Below, one piece after another: positions 34,901 to 46,763 of a stretch of DNA of 64,000 nt. The DNA is taken from contig JAGUCH010000001.1 in assembly GCA_019096065.1 (NCBI GenBank), forward strand, positions 4,154,001 to 4,218,000. The letters run 5' to 3'. Each line of letters opens with the position of its first letter. Positions within the stretch are counted from its first letter, which is position 1. Source of the stretch: Paracyclopina nana. Its lineage: Eukaryota; Arthropoda; Copepoda; Cyclopoida; Cyclopettidae. Made by a program: the position numbers and the translations under genes. A model generated the notes under the pieces. It ran no database searches and had not been told where the DNA came from. It saw only the letters and a program-made list of their open reading frames with translations.

Positions 34901-36645
34901 TTCTAGTGATAAAATTGGGCATGCTCTCTCAGTAGAAAGAAAGGCCTTTCTCGCATTGACGACCAACAAAAGTTATATGTAATTTCTGAAGACACTCATC
35001 TCCTGGTGCACCTCGTCACGTAAGTTAGGAAGTAACTCCCATATCTCAGCTTCATGCTTGCTGTTGCTCAAACTGACCCAGTTGTCGGTGGACTGGTTAG
35101 GATGTAAAATGGCAACACTTAAAAAGCTATTTCTTCCACTAAATGGGAGCAATCAATTTGATGCCGGCTGCAAAGTGAAAAGCAGTGCACATGAACTCGC
35201 TGAAGCTGCTGACTCTATCGCGATGAGTCATTTGAAAACCTCTAACATCTGAGAACAATGCTCAGTTTTGATATTCGGCTTGACAGCTATTCTGCTGCTG
35301 CTGCTGTATGTCCGTCGAGGTCCGCAGTATTTTGTGCGTACTGCCCCTATCCGTCGCATTACAATCGCTAGGCAAAAAAGGTGTTGTTCAAGTGAGTTCA
35401 TTAAAAATGTACCACTACCGCCAAAGTTCTTGGGGTTAGCCCTTTTTATTGCTGGGCAAGTTGGAACTGGCCTAGATTCTCGTCCGAAGTTTTCTAATAT
35501 CTTAGATTGCCAGTATATATCTGGTGATTCATGTCTCGTCGTAAACAAGCGGACAAATAGCAAAAGAAAGGGGGTAGATCATTATTGCCACCACAATTGA
35601 TAGCTTTCTTCTCATACCTTACTACCATAATCCACATATGGAGCCGCTGTAGAAGAGTCTTATTGGATTCTCTGCATCGTTTCCTGCGCATTACATGTGA
35701 TATGGAACAACACAACAAAAGATGGACACTGACATGACTGCATCCATGATGCATGATCATCTCGCATAATAAATAAGGCTGTGCCTAATCGCGCCAAAGC
35801 ACAGTAGGGTCACTCCTAATAAAAAAGTCGCATCATTGAAAAGTATGTGAAAATGCGCCATAACTTTAAGAATGCCAAAAATTGGCATTTTCTTGATAAA
35901 TCCCCTTCTAAATCATATGAAAGTCATTCTAAAGCCATAAAAATGTAAATTAATTAGGTTTTTAGGCAGCCAATTGCCTAAATTGATCAAAAACATACCA
36001 ATTTTAATAAAAATAGCCACAAGTTTGGTTTGCAAAAACCCTGTCGAATCTCACAAGAATGTGGATATATGAACACAACATGGGTACAAAATTATTCCAT
36101 GGTGTCCTACTGAAGTTTTTTGGAAAGCATCTTTGAGGAATGCTGAGGTCCAAGGGATCTAGACTCATATGAATTTTTTCTGATTTTCGTGCAGCCTTTT
36201 GAGACAGATTTTCATAGACAAAATCTGAGTTTGATAAAATAAAATCTCCAAAGATAACATTTTAGTAGCCCAAAAACATCATGGAAGTCAATTTTGAAGT
36301 GTTAGCATCAATCTAGAGCCGAATTAGTGATAGCCTTTTTCGCTTAAGTTTCAATGAAAACGATGCGACTTTTTTGTTAGGAGTGACCCTTCTGTGCAAA
36401 GGGTAAACAAGAAAGTCAAGATCCGGTCTAAAGTAGAAAACCTCAATGTTTGCATGTCAGGCTGTCTATTATTGGCAACATAGCTCCAGAAAAAGCTGTA
36501 ATCATAGAAAGGTCAGGCGACAAAAAAGTTTGGCCCTATTGGTAGAGTACTATATACATTATAAGCAAAGAGGTTGTCGTCATCAACATTGACGACGTCA
36601 TTTCTACCAACAATCAGTTCAGTTTCACAAGCGAGCTAGCTAACC
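31985..36645. other. Gene-poor spacer, 4.6 kb
   Basis: The longest spacer without an assigned gene. It contains the inverted-repeat element at 35799-36397 and a hairpin-forming segment at 34783-34859. Around 32992-33031 a short stretch (MPIDNEDYVTIQ) ends at a good donor (CAAG|GTGAGT), but its phase does not fit the next gene. The sequence just before 36646 has TATA-like and TCAGTT elements, though their spacing (about 50 bases) is too wide to call a promoter. Confidence 0.5.
35799..36397. mobile_element. Non-autonomous TIR DNA element (599 bp)
   Basis: The left end (35799-35836) and right end (36360-36397) are inverted copies of about 35 bases with two or three mismatches. They share GCACAG, AGGGTCACTCCTAA and AAAAAAGTCGCATC. 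The interior has no ORF of useful length and is AT-rich, so this looks like a MITE. No clear target-site duplication was found beyond a possible AAA on each side. Confidence 0.75.
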
Positions 36646-39600
36646 ATGGTCGCGTTACAGGATGAAATTTATCGCTGGGTAACTATCAACATGAAGAGGA
36701 TCTTCAGGGGAAGATTGAGCAGGAGCAGCAGCAAAGGTCGCGTCATTGAGACGGCCTTTGTGAGCCAAACCAGGTCATCAACTGAAGACTTGGACGAGGT
36801 TGATCGTCTAGCCAACCATCCGGTTTTGAGGCCGTCCAACACCCACGACAATTGGCCACGTCTCAGGAAATCACGCTCAGAAACTGGGGGCTCGGTGGAG
36901 CAAGGACTGGCACCATGGACGTTCTCAAATCAGAGCTCTCCTTTGACAGCAGATGTGGCCACATCGACCTCAATTTTCGGCAGCCGGATTGTAGGGGTTT
37001 CGATGTTCAAGAAGCGGAACAAGAAGCCCGTGAGCCGAATGAAACGCTCGTATACGGTGGACTTTGCAGCCGCTCAGGCGGATGAGCTAACGACGCCAAA
37101 TAATAGAAGACCCAGTCCAACGCCATCTCCTTCCATAGACGAGGAAGAAGAAGTGGAGGACATAGGAGTGCCTATTAGAAGGCCATCTAATCACCTAGTC
37201 AGAGCTATCATCGAGTCGAGACATCATCCAGTAGCAGATCCTCGGGAGTGCGTCACTCCCCCTCCAAATGTGGCACTACTTAGGCGAGATGACAGCAATC
37301 AAAATATCAACAGGAATGAGGATTCCATTACCACTGTGGAAGAGGATGAGCCAATCAAGGAACCCACCCCACCAAACACAGCTCCACTTCCTACAAAATT
37401 TGGCTGCAAACATCCTCCTCCTCACAACTTGCTGAGGCTGCAGCTTCAAAAGAAGTCGCTGATTGATTGCGACACCTCGTCAGCAGCCTCTACAGAGGCC
37501 ACAGAAGGTGCTAGCACATTAAACCCTCAACCCAAATTCAAGCTGTCGTTGCCTTTGAAGCAGAGGCTGTTACTGGTAGATTCCAGCCAGGATGACTCGA
37601 GTAGTGCTGACAGCACGCCGCAGCGGAGAAAAGCAGTCTCTACGGCCTCTTATCCAGCAGTAGCAGCAACATTGAGCGGTGGAACTCAATTAGCCTTGAC
37701 TAATCGACCTCCATCAAAGAGTCAAGCAACAGTCCTAGCGGCTACAAGCATTCCTTCCTCGTCATCCATGCATCAACAGACGCAACGGCCCAAACCTAGC
37801 GCGCCCCTATTAAGCCGCAAAATGGGGAAGCTCCTGCAACAACACCACAATTTGAGCGGTGAAAGCGAATCATGTTCGTCAGCCATGTCCTCAATGGAGT
37901 CTGTAAGAAGCTCCAACTCGGGAGACAGCTTGGTAAGCTCTTCAGAAAGCGGCGCAGGCTTAAGCGCCAGCTCGCACAGCAACTCCAACTTGTCCATTCC
38001 GAGCCACTTTAACAAGCCCACTTTGGAGCTGCGTACCCACAGGTCAAACATATTATCGTCCTCCAAGTTCCAAGTTCTCTCTCCCATATCAGACAAATCC
38101 CAAGAGCAGAGCTCGGAGCAAGGGGACTCGAACTCGAGAACTCCCAAAGTCAGTCCAACAGATCACATTTTGACTAGCTGTTGCGGTGGCGGCACCGAAA
38201 TGGACGACAATGAAAACAATAATGACAAAAATAACGTACCCGCACCCTTCTCCATGCCAAAATTGCACCGTCGACTGGTTGCTCAGCAGCAGCTGACACA
38301 GCCCTCGAGCTACCAGACTAGCTTGCTCAAAAGAGCCAATCGAGACACTGGCATTCAGGGCTCTGACAGCGGGATTTCCATGTCCTCTCAAGATGTCCAG
38401 GATATGGTCGAGCTCCTCAAATTGCCTTTCGATATGCCAAAGCTTCGGCGGAAAACTCAGCATTTCTTGGCCCGGCCACAAAGTTTGCCTGCATCTGAAA
38501 ACTGTCCCCGAGTCGACGACAACCGGTCTTCCAATTCGTCCTACGTCGGAGATGATTGGCCTGGTCCAAATCCCACCGCCATCGAAACGGGCAGTACGAT
38601 GGATAACTATCAGCACTTGAACACAGAGCTCACAGATTTCGAAAATAACAAGTCATCTGGTAGCACTTTCTTCGGCGGGAAAAAACGTCAGCAACAGCTT
38701 ACAGGGTTTCCGTTTCCGGTAGCTCCAGCGTCGCCTCCCCCGGGATTTGCGGACGAAAACAACCAGTTCTACTTGACGGAGAACTCCTGCGAAGAAATGG
38801 CCGGTGCGACAATGACTGAAGCTTCTGCAGGTAAAACACTAATTTCACACCCTTGCGATTTGATGAGATTTTTAATGGGCTCCTTCTAAAAATATTAAAT
38901 ATTAATTTTAGGCTCGCTTGATGCGCCAATGCAAAAACTCTCAATCCGGAGAAGACGACCACAAATGACTTTATCGTTTGGCGTGGACCCGAAGCAAAAG
39001 TCACTCATGTTTACTACCGAAAGCCCGTTCCTTCTCAATGACTGTCAGGATATTGATCCCGCTTTGCCTCTTGAGAGACAAGAGTGAGTTTTTTATTCGC
39101 AAGATACTTAGATAATGACAAAACTTTCTACCAATTATCTCGAATGATCCGTTGACAATGAGCAAATGTAGGCATCAACTTCTTTCTTTGAAATGATTTT
39201 ATAGCTGCTCATTTATCAACTTTTTTGGTCCAAATGGTCAAAGTTTTACGAGCTGGTAATCTGATTTAAATTGGTGACGAGTCATCAAATGTTCGGCTTA
39301 GGCTGTGTTTTATCGTTAAGCTCCTGGTTCTGTGGATAAGTGTGCTATTTCTTTGTGAGTACAAATAGTTCTTTTTTTGGAGAAGAAAAAGCGATGAGAA
39401 AGCATGCCCCAACAGATCAATGACGTGCTTATTGTTGGTCACAGTGAGGATCTAACTCTTAAATTTTTCAGATGGTATCATGGTGGCATCACCAAAGATC
39501 AGGGCGTGGATCTATTGAGGAGTCAGGAGGAGGGGTCCTATCTTGTCAGAAAAGTCGATCCTCTTCGCCAGGAATTCTCGCTCATTTTGAAGTATGCTCG

Positions 39601-39841
39601 AGGAGCTTTTTAATTAAACCACTCGTATTGAAATTCGTTTCTTTTTTGCAGGAGCCCCAGGGGCTTTATGCACTTGCGAATTAAGAGGGATGCATCATCT
39701 AGGGAATTTCAGCTCAGTGACTTTGCTCGTAAATTCCTCACCATTCCTGAGATGATACATCACTACACCCGAAATCGACTGCCCATCAAAGGAGCCGAGC
39801 ATATGTGTCTCAAGAAGCCAGTCGCCATTCAACTTCTCTAA
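36646..39841 (+). CDS. SH2 adaptor protein of the SHB/SHF/SHD/SHE family
   Basis: Four exons (36646-38830, 38912-39083, 39472-39591, 39652-39841) join in phases 1, 2 and 2 to 888 aa. The first 780 residues are mostly disordered: Ser/Pro/Asn-rich with poly-Ser runs, basic patches near the N-terminus (KKRNKKPVSRMKRSY) and several short tyrosine motifs. The SH2 domain occupies about residues 787-885: WYHGGI at the start, the phosphotyrosine-binding Arg in SYLVRK, then GFMHLRI, IPEMIHHYT and the ending LPIKGAEHMCLKKPVAIQLL. The GAEH-L-PV ending is characteristic of the SHB group, adaptors that link tyrosine-kinase receptors to downstream effectors. The SH2 is split over three exons. The vertebrate proteins are shorter (about 340-510 aa); the extra length is low-complexity N-terminus. 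Confidence 0.92.
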
Positions 39842-40160
39842 GTCATTTTCTTATTAAAAGCTACTATGAAATGTTATTATTGATGAAATTACTATTGATG
39901 CCATTTTCGATGCATTAAGTATTATTGCCATTGACTAAATATATTTTCCCATTGAGTGACCACTAGCCGCCAAGTATATAGTGTGTGATTCTTTGTATTA
40001 TTGCCTCTTTCTCCACAAGGACATAATAATGGCATCTTTTTTCCTTCGCTGCCAGTCAATTATGATCCAATGTTGGCCTTTCAGTCAAGTCAGAGACTTT
40101 CTTCTTCGCGCAGTTTCCTCTGACGGCCTTAAGGAGCTAGCTGGCTCCCCATTGTCCAGG
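39842..40160. other. Short spacer between two plus-strand genes
   Basis: This holds the 3'UTR of the SH2 adaptor gene (a variant ATTAAA occurs shortly after the stop) and the upstream region of the secreted-precursor gene. Confidence 0.4.
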
Positions 40161-40170
40161 CGTATAAATA
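40161..40170 (+). promoter_or_regulatory. TATA box of the secreted-precursor gene
   Basis: CGTATAAATA is a near-consensus TATA box. A start about 30 bases downstream (around 40192, GACAGTC) would give a leader of about 110 bases before the ATG at 40300. Confidence 0.55.
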
Positions 40171-40299
40171 TTGCCGCCCTTTGCCATCCCCTCGACAGTC
40201 TCCTCTGGTTGGCCAAAGAGCCACTTGTTGCTTCACTTCATCGTGTACAGAGAAGAAAAGAGCACGTGATCCTTAACTTGACCACTTAAACGTAGCAGC

Positions 40300-41469
40300 A
40301 TGAAGTGGCACATCATCTTCCCCTTGCTTATCGCCATTCCGGCTGTAATACTGGCAGGCCCATTTAATGAAGACAATGATGAAGGTAAAGAGCTTGAAAC
40401 AACATCACCTAGATTTTAATCATGATTGGATTAGGAGAACTAGTTGAATTCGAGAGGGAGAGAAGAATTCCATACATGCTTCCCCAGAACTTTTTTGGCA
40501 TGAGACGCTACATGAGTCCAAGCTACGCCCAAGAGGATGCAGCGACTCAAGATGGTAAAATTTAATTTTGAACTGACTTTCTAAATAAAAAGCCTCTCTA
40601 ATCCTTCAGAAGACTCGATGAAGAGAAAACGTAGGAACATGTTCATCGATCCAGAATCTGGTGACCTGCAAGCCTTGCGTGATTTCCTATCAGAACTCAG
40701 AGAGGCAGATGAAGGCGATGACGGCAACGACGATGATTTGGGTAAGCGCAAGGATCATCCTACTCAGGCATTTCGTATTTGATTTAATTGCTTTTTCTAA
40801 AATAGACTTTGACCGGAAAAGAAGGAGTCCGTTCCTGTATCCCAGAGGATTTGGCAATCGCATGGGTAATTAAAAAAAGCTTGCTGCATTCAACGACCGG
40901 AGTGACAGCACAATATCAGGGAAATTTTCACTTTTATGAAATTAGATTTAAGGAGGCCTTTCGCAAAACGAGGAATCCCCTACTATTTCCCTATTTTCCA
41001 CTACAAACAGCACTTCCCTCGCCAACTAAGAGGTTTGAACGAAAAGCATGCGTCTTGATCCCTTAGTGCATCATTGCTAGTTCACTCTTCTTACTATCAT
41101 CGTAGCGTATAGTGCCCTTCATTTCAAATATATCACAGTGGGCTACTAATCTTCGTGGTATAGATGCAACTTTGAGGCGCTGCTGCTGTCATAATCGTTA
41201 TCATCGCATATATATTAGCCTTTCATGCTCATGAATCATTTATGCATGCTTTAGATACTGTCAAGCAAGTAGCCGTCACTCCATAAGCTCAGAATGACTT
41301 AAATCTCGTTTTAGGAATGAAGCGATTCTTCGCCAAGAAGCGATCGCTCGTTGACGCGTTCACAAAGGATGACCTCGGCAGCTTTGGCTACGACAAAAGG
41401 GCCGAACGCAAGAGGTCTGAAAATGGCAGCGACGAAGATGATAGCAAACGCAAAAAGAAGTCTCTTTAA
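40300..41469 (+). CDS. Neuropeptide-like secreted precursor, family not recognised
   Basis: Five exons (40300-40384, 40435-40554, 40610-40741, 40806-40865, 41315-41469), all joined in phase 1, encode 183 aa. Residues 1-19 form a signal peptide (WHIIFPLLIAIPAVILA). The rest is strongly charged, has no Cys, and is cut up by dibasic or polybasic sites: RERR, MRR, KRKRR, RKRR, MKR, AKKR, YDKR and a very basic C-terminus. Predicted products include IPYMLPQNFFGM, an acidic linker NMFIDPESGDLQALRDFLSE and beyond, SPFLYPRGFGNRMGM, and SLVDAFTKDDLGSFGYD. None has a Gly followed by a basic site, so none would be amidated. I do not recognise any known arthropod neuropeptide: it is not a tachykinin, allatotropin, pyrokinin or orcokinin by motif. 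Its own TATA box, poly(A) signal and in-phase introns argue for a real, expressed gene. Function is unknown. Confidence 0.8.
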
Positions 41470-41548
41470 GAAGGAAACCTTTTAAAATGTGTACATTGTG
41501 TGTTGCCCATCAAGGAAGGGATGTAAAAAGTCGGTCAGACAAAAGTAA

Positions 41549-41554
41549 AATAAA
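41549..41554 (+). terminator. Poly(A) signal of the secreted-precursor gene
   Basis: AATAAA 80 bases past the stop at 41469. The convergent kinase gene ends at 41755, leaving under 300 bases between the two coding regions. Confidence 0.65.
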
Positions 41555-41754
41555 TCTACATAATTGGCAAGGCCCCATAAAATAGCATACACTACTTATT
41601 CTGTCTACATTTATCACGTTTCAGAACTGATACCAGCGTAATTTTGAAGGTCTCCGCGAATACTATAAATTTACAGCAATTTCGAATATAGTGGGAAAAA
41701 ACCTTATTTAGAAAAATGCCTAACAGTGTCAATCCTCTCGTCAAAATTCTTCAT

Positions 41755-43981
41755 TCACTCATCAGCAGTTGATGATTGTTGAGCCTGAAACATAGACCGC
41801 ACAAATTTGGATACAGGTCCAACGAAATGAGCCAAATGCTGGCTCAAAGTGTAAGAAGGCTCTTCGGCTCGTCGCGATTTTCTGGGGCTTTTGCGAATCA
41901 AGGCCATCGTGGTACTATCTGTGAAAGGAAAAACATCGCATTAATTCAGCAACTTGAAAATAATGGACTCTGTTGCATGTGAGGGCCAAGAAAGGAAGAG
42001 AAATATCAGATCTACAAAAAGAACCGGAACATTACGGTTGAAAGCCTGTTGCTATTGCACAGTGTACTACTACTATCTGTCTACAATATGGAACATCAAA
42101 AGTCCCATCATACTATCTGATGATATAATGGCACTCCATTATTACAGGCTCCATAAGATGGGTTCCCACTCCTAAAGCTTAACTTTTGGAAAGTCCTCTT
42201 ACCGCCATTACCACTAGTTGGAGCCAATGCCAGCAGGAAGCTGCCTGTTACAGCCTTCTGCTCTCCCATATTGCTAGGCACTTGATTGGGACCACGGCGA
42301 CCATTATTGTTGGTCGTCAGCCTCCGCTTGCCAACCATTCTGAAAGGTAGAGAGATGGTCGTTATTGCATGGAGATAACACTATCATTATTATCATTACC
42401 CTTTTCTACGGGTAGTGGAGCTGACGGAAGGACTTCCGCTGCTGCACCGTTCTTGTATGCGAGCCAATTGCTGGCACATGGCAGGAGTCGGGTTTTGGAG
42501 AGACAAGTCGCACAAGTTGCGAATAATTTGCGCCCTTTGCTCTTGGTAGCTTTCCATCTGACTAGGCGTCCACGGTTGCGAGGTTGAATTCTGACGTTTC
42601 AAGTTGAGTGGCATTGTCCTGCGTTTGGACGGCTTTCGCACCAAGAGCTGCCTCTTAATAGTGACCTCTTCGTCATTATCATCATCGTCATTAAGAATCC
42701 TTTGACCATTTTCAAGCTCTAGACTAAGCGAAACTTCTTCGAAACTGTCACTTCTCTTCTTAGCTCCACTTTTAAGGTACGGAAGGAAGAGAGATTTTAG
42801 GTAATTGTAATCAGGAGCTTCTTCAAATCGCATCTTTTTTACGCAACTCATGAGATTCTCCAAGAATGGAGGACACTGCAGGCCACGGAAGGCAGCTGAC
42901 AAGAAGCCTTTGATATCGTGAAAAGCCTCGATTTTCATTTGTTGAATGGCTGGGGGCTTCAGCGAAGGAGCACCATCTTCAACGTCCCAAGGGAGTTTAC
43001 CTCCTAACCAGTCAATTAGAACGTAAACCAGGACCTCTATGTCTCCCCGTCGACTGACACAACCAAGATGAGCATCTCGGCTGGTGTATTCCAAGGTTCC
43101 TTCGTGAGCCGATCTCAAGTCAGGCTCGAAGGGCTTATGAAGGCCGTGCTGAAGGTACCTTGAAGTTAGGCCATAATCGACCAGGAACACTTTCTTCCGG
43201 CTGCTTCTACCGGGTTGACCTCGGGCAAACAGAATATTCGAGCCCTTGAGATCCTTATGCACATATCCCTTGGAATGAAGGTACTGATAGCAATCAATCT
43301 AAAAAAAGGATAATTAGCCAAATTCAAGGTAGAAAGCCTGGAAAATCATTACCACTTGCGTAGCGACAGAGCAAGCAGATTCTAGCGACAGAGCTGATTT
43401 AGAAGCATCAAGCATCGTCTGCAAATCAGTGCCATATCTTGGCATTACGATAAATCGAAGTCTTTTGTTGCGATAAAAGAATGACCCCGACCCTTTCAAG
43501 TCAGGGATGCCCAGGTGGTCAAGTTTATGTAGCTTAGCAAAGTCCTCTATGCCCTCCTTTCTAGTGGCCCTACAGTAGAAGTTAAGCTCGACAAACAGTG
43601 GTCCATTAGTATGTGGCTCAACTTTGACAACATAATCTTCTTTGCTGACTTTGGTCCCTGAAAGGAAGTGTTTGAAATTCATGGTCGAGGCGCAACTGTA
43701 AAATTGGTACCATTTAAACAAGCTGCTGAGTAAATTTCCCCAAATCCACCGAGGCCAACGGACTTGCCAAGCTTCCACTTGTTTTTCCTCAAGTCTGTGA
43801 TAATCAATCCTGCTGGAAGAGGATCTGGCAGAATGTAGCCATTGGGAGATCTTCGCGGTTCGACGGGCTCCTCGAAAGTCTGCTTGGCCTTTTTGGCTTT
43901 AGGTACGTTTATGATAATTTCATCGTCCTCCTCGTTCACAGCGTCACGTTTGCGTTTCTGACCCTTAGGTTTTCGAGGCAT
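41755..43981 (-). CDS. VRK1 / NHK-1 (ballchen)-type Ser/Thr kinase
   Basis: Five exons (43981-43711, 43657-43353, 43298-42400, 42339-42203, 41918-41755) join in phase to 591 aa. The N-terminus is basic with a nuclear-localisation-like cluster (PRKPKGQKRKRD). The kinase domain spans roughly 65-370: glycine loop VGLGGFGEIY, ATP-binding Lys102 (YVVKVEP), family-specific NGPLFVELNFY, catalytic loop VHKDLKGSN (Asp208) and the VRK-type DYG (LVDYGL, Asp233) in place of DFG. EGTLEYTSRDAH and RRGDIEVL follow, also typical of VRKs. VRK1/NHK-1 phosphorylates BAF and histone H2A and is needed for chromatin and nuclear-envelope dynamics in mitosis and meiosis. The catalytic loop has Lys where VRK1 usually has Gly (VHGDIK). 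The 220-residue tail is basic and Ser-rich, longer than in human VRK1 (396 aa). Confidence 0.93.
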
Positions 43982-46763
43982 TTCTAGCTCTAGATCACGA
44001 ACTGGCCGCTGTCAATCCCGGGCCATGGCACAAAGCTCAAATTTGTGTACGTAGTTAGCCATATTTACACAATGAATTAAAGAACAGCCGTTCGGCGCGG
44101 CGTCGGCATTGCCAAATCAGATGTTTTCAAGTTGAAGAGCCTCGCCTGCCCAGACAGCCTTGGCTTTGAGAATTCCAGATAAAAAAGTTACTCATGAACC
44201 TAGACTAGCACAAAAACGCCAGATAGAGCGCAAAATTGTGTCTAGGAAAAGCCACATTAATAGCTAAAGGGAGTGGCTACAGCTTGGCGGAAAAATTCAA
44301 AAATTAAACCTACTCTCATTTGTCCTTCCATTTAAGCGACTTTTAAAATGCGTTAGTAGGTTGGAAAAATTAAATGTAGATGTAGATTTGGACGATAATA
44401 ATTGGACTCGAGAGTTAGTGACAGCCGCAATGAACGAATTAATCATCGAAAATGGCCACTCGGCTGATAAATAATTAGCATCAAAGATCAAGCCGCTAAG
44501 TGCGTGTCAAATATCCCTTCAATCGGTAAAATATTTAATAGAGCAACATTAATTAAAAATTATGGAAAGCGTTAATTAAAAAGTCATGTTAGAATTTAGA
44601 AAGTCTGACGACTTTTTTGCATTAAGCAAAATCTCTTTTTGAAGCATTTGGTGAGTTCCCTAAGGAACTCGGGGATGATGGGAATTTGTGTGGGACATGG
44701 TAAAAAGGTAGAGTGGAATTGGGAAATAGGGGATGAACAGTTTTGGCAACTGAATGGAGTGATTTTATTTTGTTGCCAATTATTGCCAATCAGTCAAGAT
44801 GGTTTGCTTGAGAGGCCTTGGTGAGCTATTCCTTTTCTCATCTGATCACATCTTCTCGCTCATCTTCTTCGTGGGTTTCACTCTTAGTTGCATGTGTTGC
44901 AGACATGAAATTGGTTCAACATTGACTCTTTGGTGCAACATTACAATAGTAATCAAGCATTGATTAAAGTTAGTCTCCAGCTTTCATGACTAGCGTGGGT
45001 GAGAAAAGAAAAGCTACGTTGTCTAAGAGTGTGCATATTACATAGTGATCTGAAATGCAATTGGAGGGCTAAAAGCATAATCATGGAGCGAGTATTCATT
45101 TTTCATAGATTTTGAGGCGGTCTTGAAACAAAGGTTCGAGATCTGGAGAATTGCTTGCAGGGCAATATTTTTTTTTTCGTAATGGCACATTCACGAGGAT
45201 TGTTTTCGTTCATAAACAAAAATCTCCAGGTGATGAGGCTGCATGATAGCAGCATCTTTTGCTCAATTTTTTTCACAGAATTGTTTTTGGCCTTGCAATA
45301 ATTTTACATCACATCAGGATATTCAACAGCATTTGACAGGCTCCAGATCCAACAAAACCCTGCCCGCTCACACTGACGGCAGACACATATAGAAAGGAAA
45401 TACTTTTTTTCGTTTGACATAGAGCTTATAGAAGGAGTAGTTGTTTGTTGTTGCTGTTCTTCTTTAGCACCCCTCATTGTCTTTTTTTTGAGAAATGTGC
45501 GTATACAAGCCAAGTTCCCGAGGAGCATTCATAACTTCGTAATGCAAAAATATCTTCAATCTCATCATTTCAGTATCATACTCAGTTCGGAAGGAGGGAG
45601 ATTTGCGAGTGATTCAGTCCCAGCAAGCTTCTTGTACTTGTGTGGCCCAATCATTTTGACAAAAATTGAGATCAATGATTGGCCTGAGCTCAATACTGAC
45701 AACATTTCGACCAAGTATGTCGAGAGGGTTGGATTAATCAACCCCTCCAGAAGACCGATTGTCAATCTTGGGAGGCGTTTTTCGCCCAAATACCGTCGTC
45801 ACCAGGTTTCATGCTGAGGAGTGATTTTTCATCTTCTTCATTCTTTGCCTTGGAGGGACTTAAAGCTACAAATCTTTCTTCCTTTGTTTTTTCACAACAA
45901 CAACAACAATGGAGCAGCACAACGACAATCACGCTTATTTAAGTAGATAAATTCTTCTCTGGCAACATTCACGCACATTTTGTATGGTGGGGATTCGAGG
46001 CTTGCAGCAACATCATTTCTTTGTTTCGCAGTTGTGCTGAACCAGACTGAATTTGGAAGGTTAGGCGAGCCAAGTCGACTCGCCTCACTAGTACAAAACT
46101 CATTTCAGGATCTTTGCAGCAAATTCAGGGCATCTAATCACAGATTTAAAAAAAGCTTCCTTCAAGCAAATATTTGGGCAATGAACGCGTAATTCATTTG
46201 GTGAACTTTCAAGGGGAGGGTATAGCGGTGGTTGAGTACCTATTGCAGCGTGCCAATTAGAATGAATTTGTGAAATGAAGGGGTGGGTCAATAAAAATAG
46301 TATGACAACTGAACATTTAATAATGTTGAGTGAAAGACAAAATCCTCGACCTCACGTGGCGGAGGATTTGGAATAGGTAACTTTACTAAAGTTCAGCTGC
46401 AGGATTGTTGAATTTAGACGACTCTTCATTGAGGTTTTGGTTTGGCCAAATCGGAAAAATTGTTAGAGAGGGGAGGGTGAAAATTGCTCTGATATGGTCG
46501 AAATCGAAAAAGTCTTTTGGAACCAAAAAAGCTTTTGACAAACGAAATATCACAATTGTGAACGTACAAAGGTTGGTGGGTGAGCAAAAGCAAGTAGGGA
46601 GTTTTGGGGGGAAATGCCGAATGTAAGAGTGTGAGTGAGATTTAGACGGGGAGGGTCATAATAACGGGAGGGAAGATTTTTTGGCTTGTTCGTAAAGAGC
46701 TATAAGCCTCCATGAATATATAGGTAATAATCATGCAAAGACACAGCCATAGACGGAGGTCTT
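43982..46763. other. Intergenic region, no gene recognised
   Basis: Upstream of the VRK gene and downstream of the PNRC-like gene. Several short open frames occur, the largest at 45488-45817 on the plus strand, but none shows a domain, signal peptide or supporting splice sites. Confidence 0.5.

Noticed and set aside
31838-36645. A missing gene in the 4.6 kb spacer
   Set aside because: I scanned the open frames and found no domain, signal peptide or chain of phase-compatible exons, only repeats and one isolated exon-like piece.
40450-40520. Tachykinin assignment for the secreted precursor because of NFFGMR
   Set aside because: Arthropod tachykinins need FxGxR followed by Gly and a basic site, usually in many copies; here there is one copy followed by Arg-Tyr and no amidation signal.
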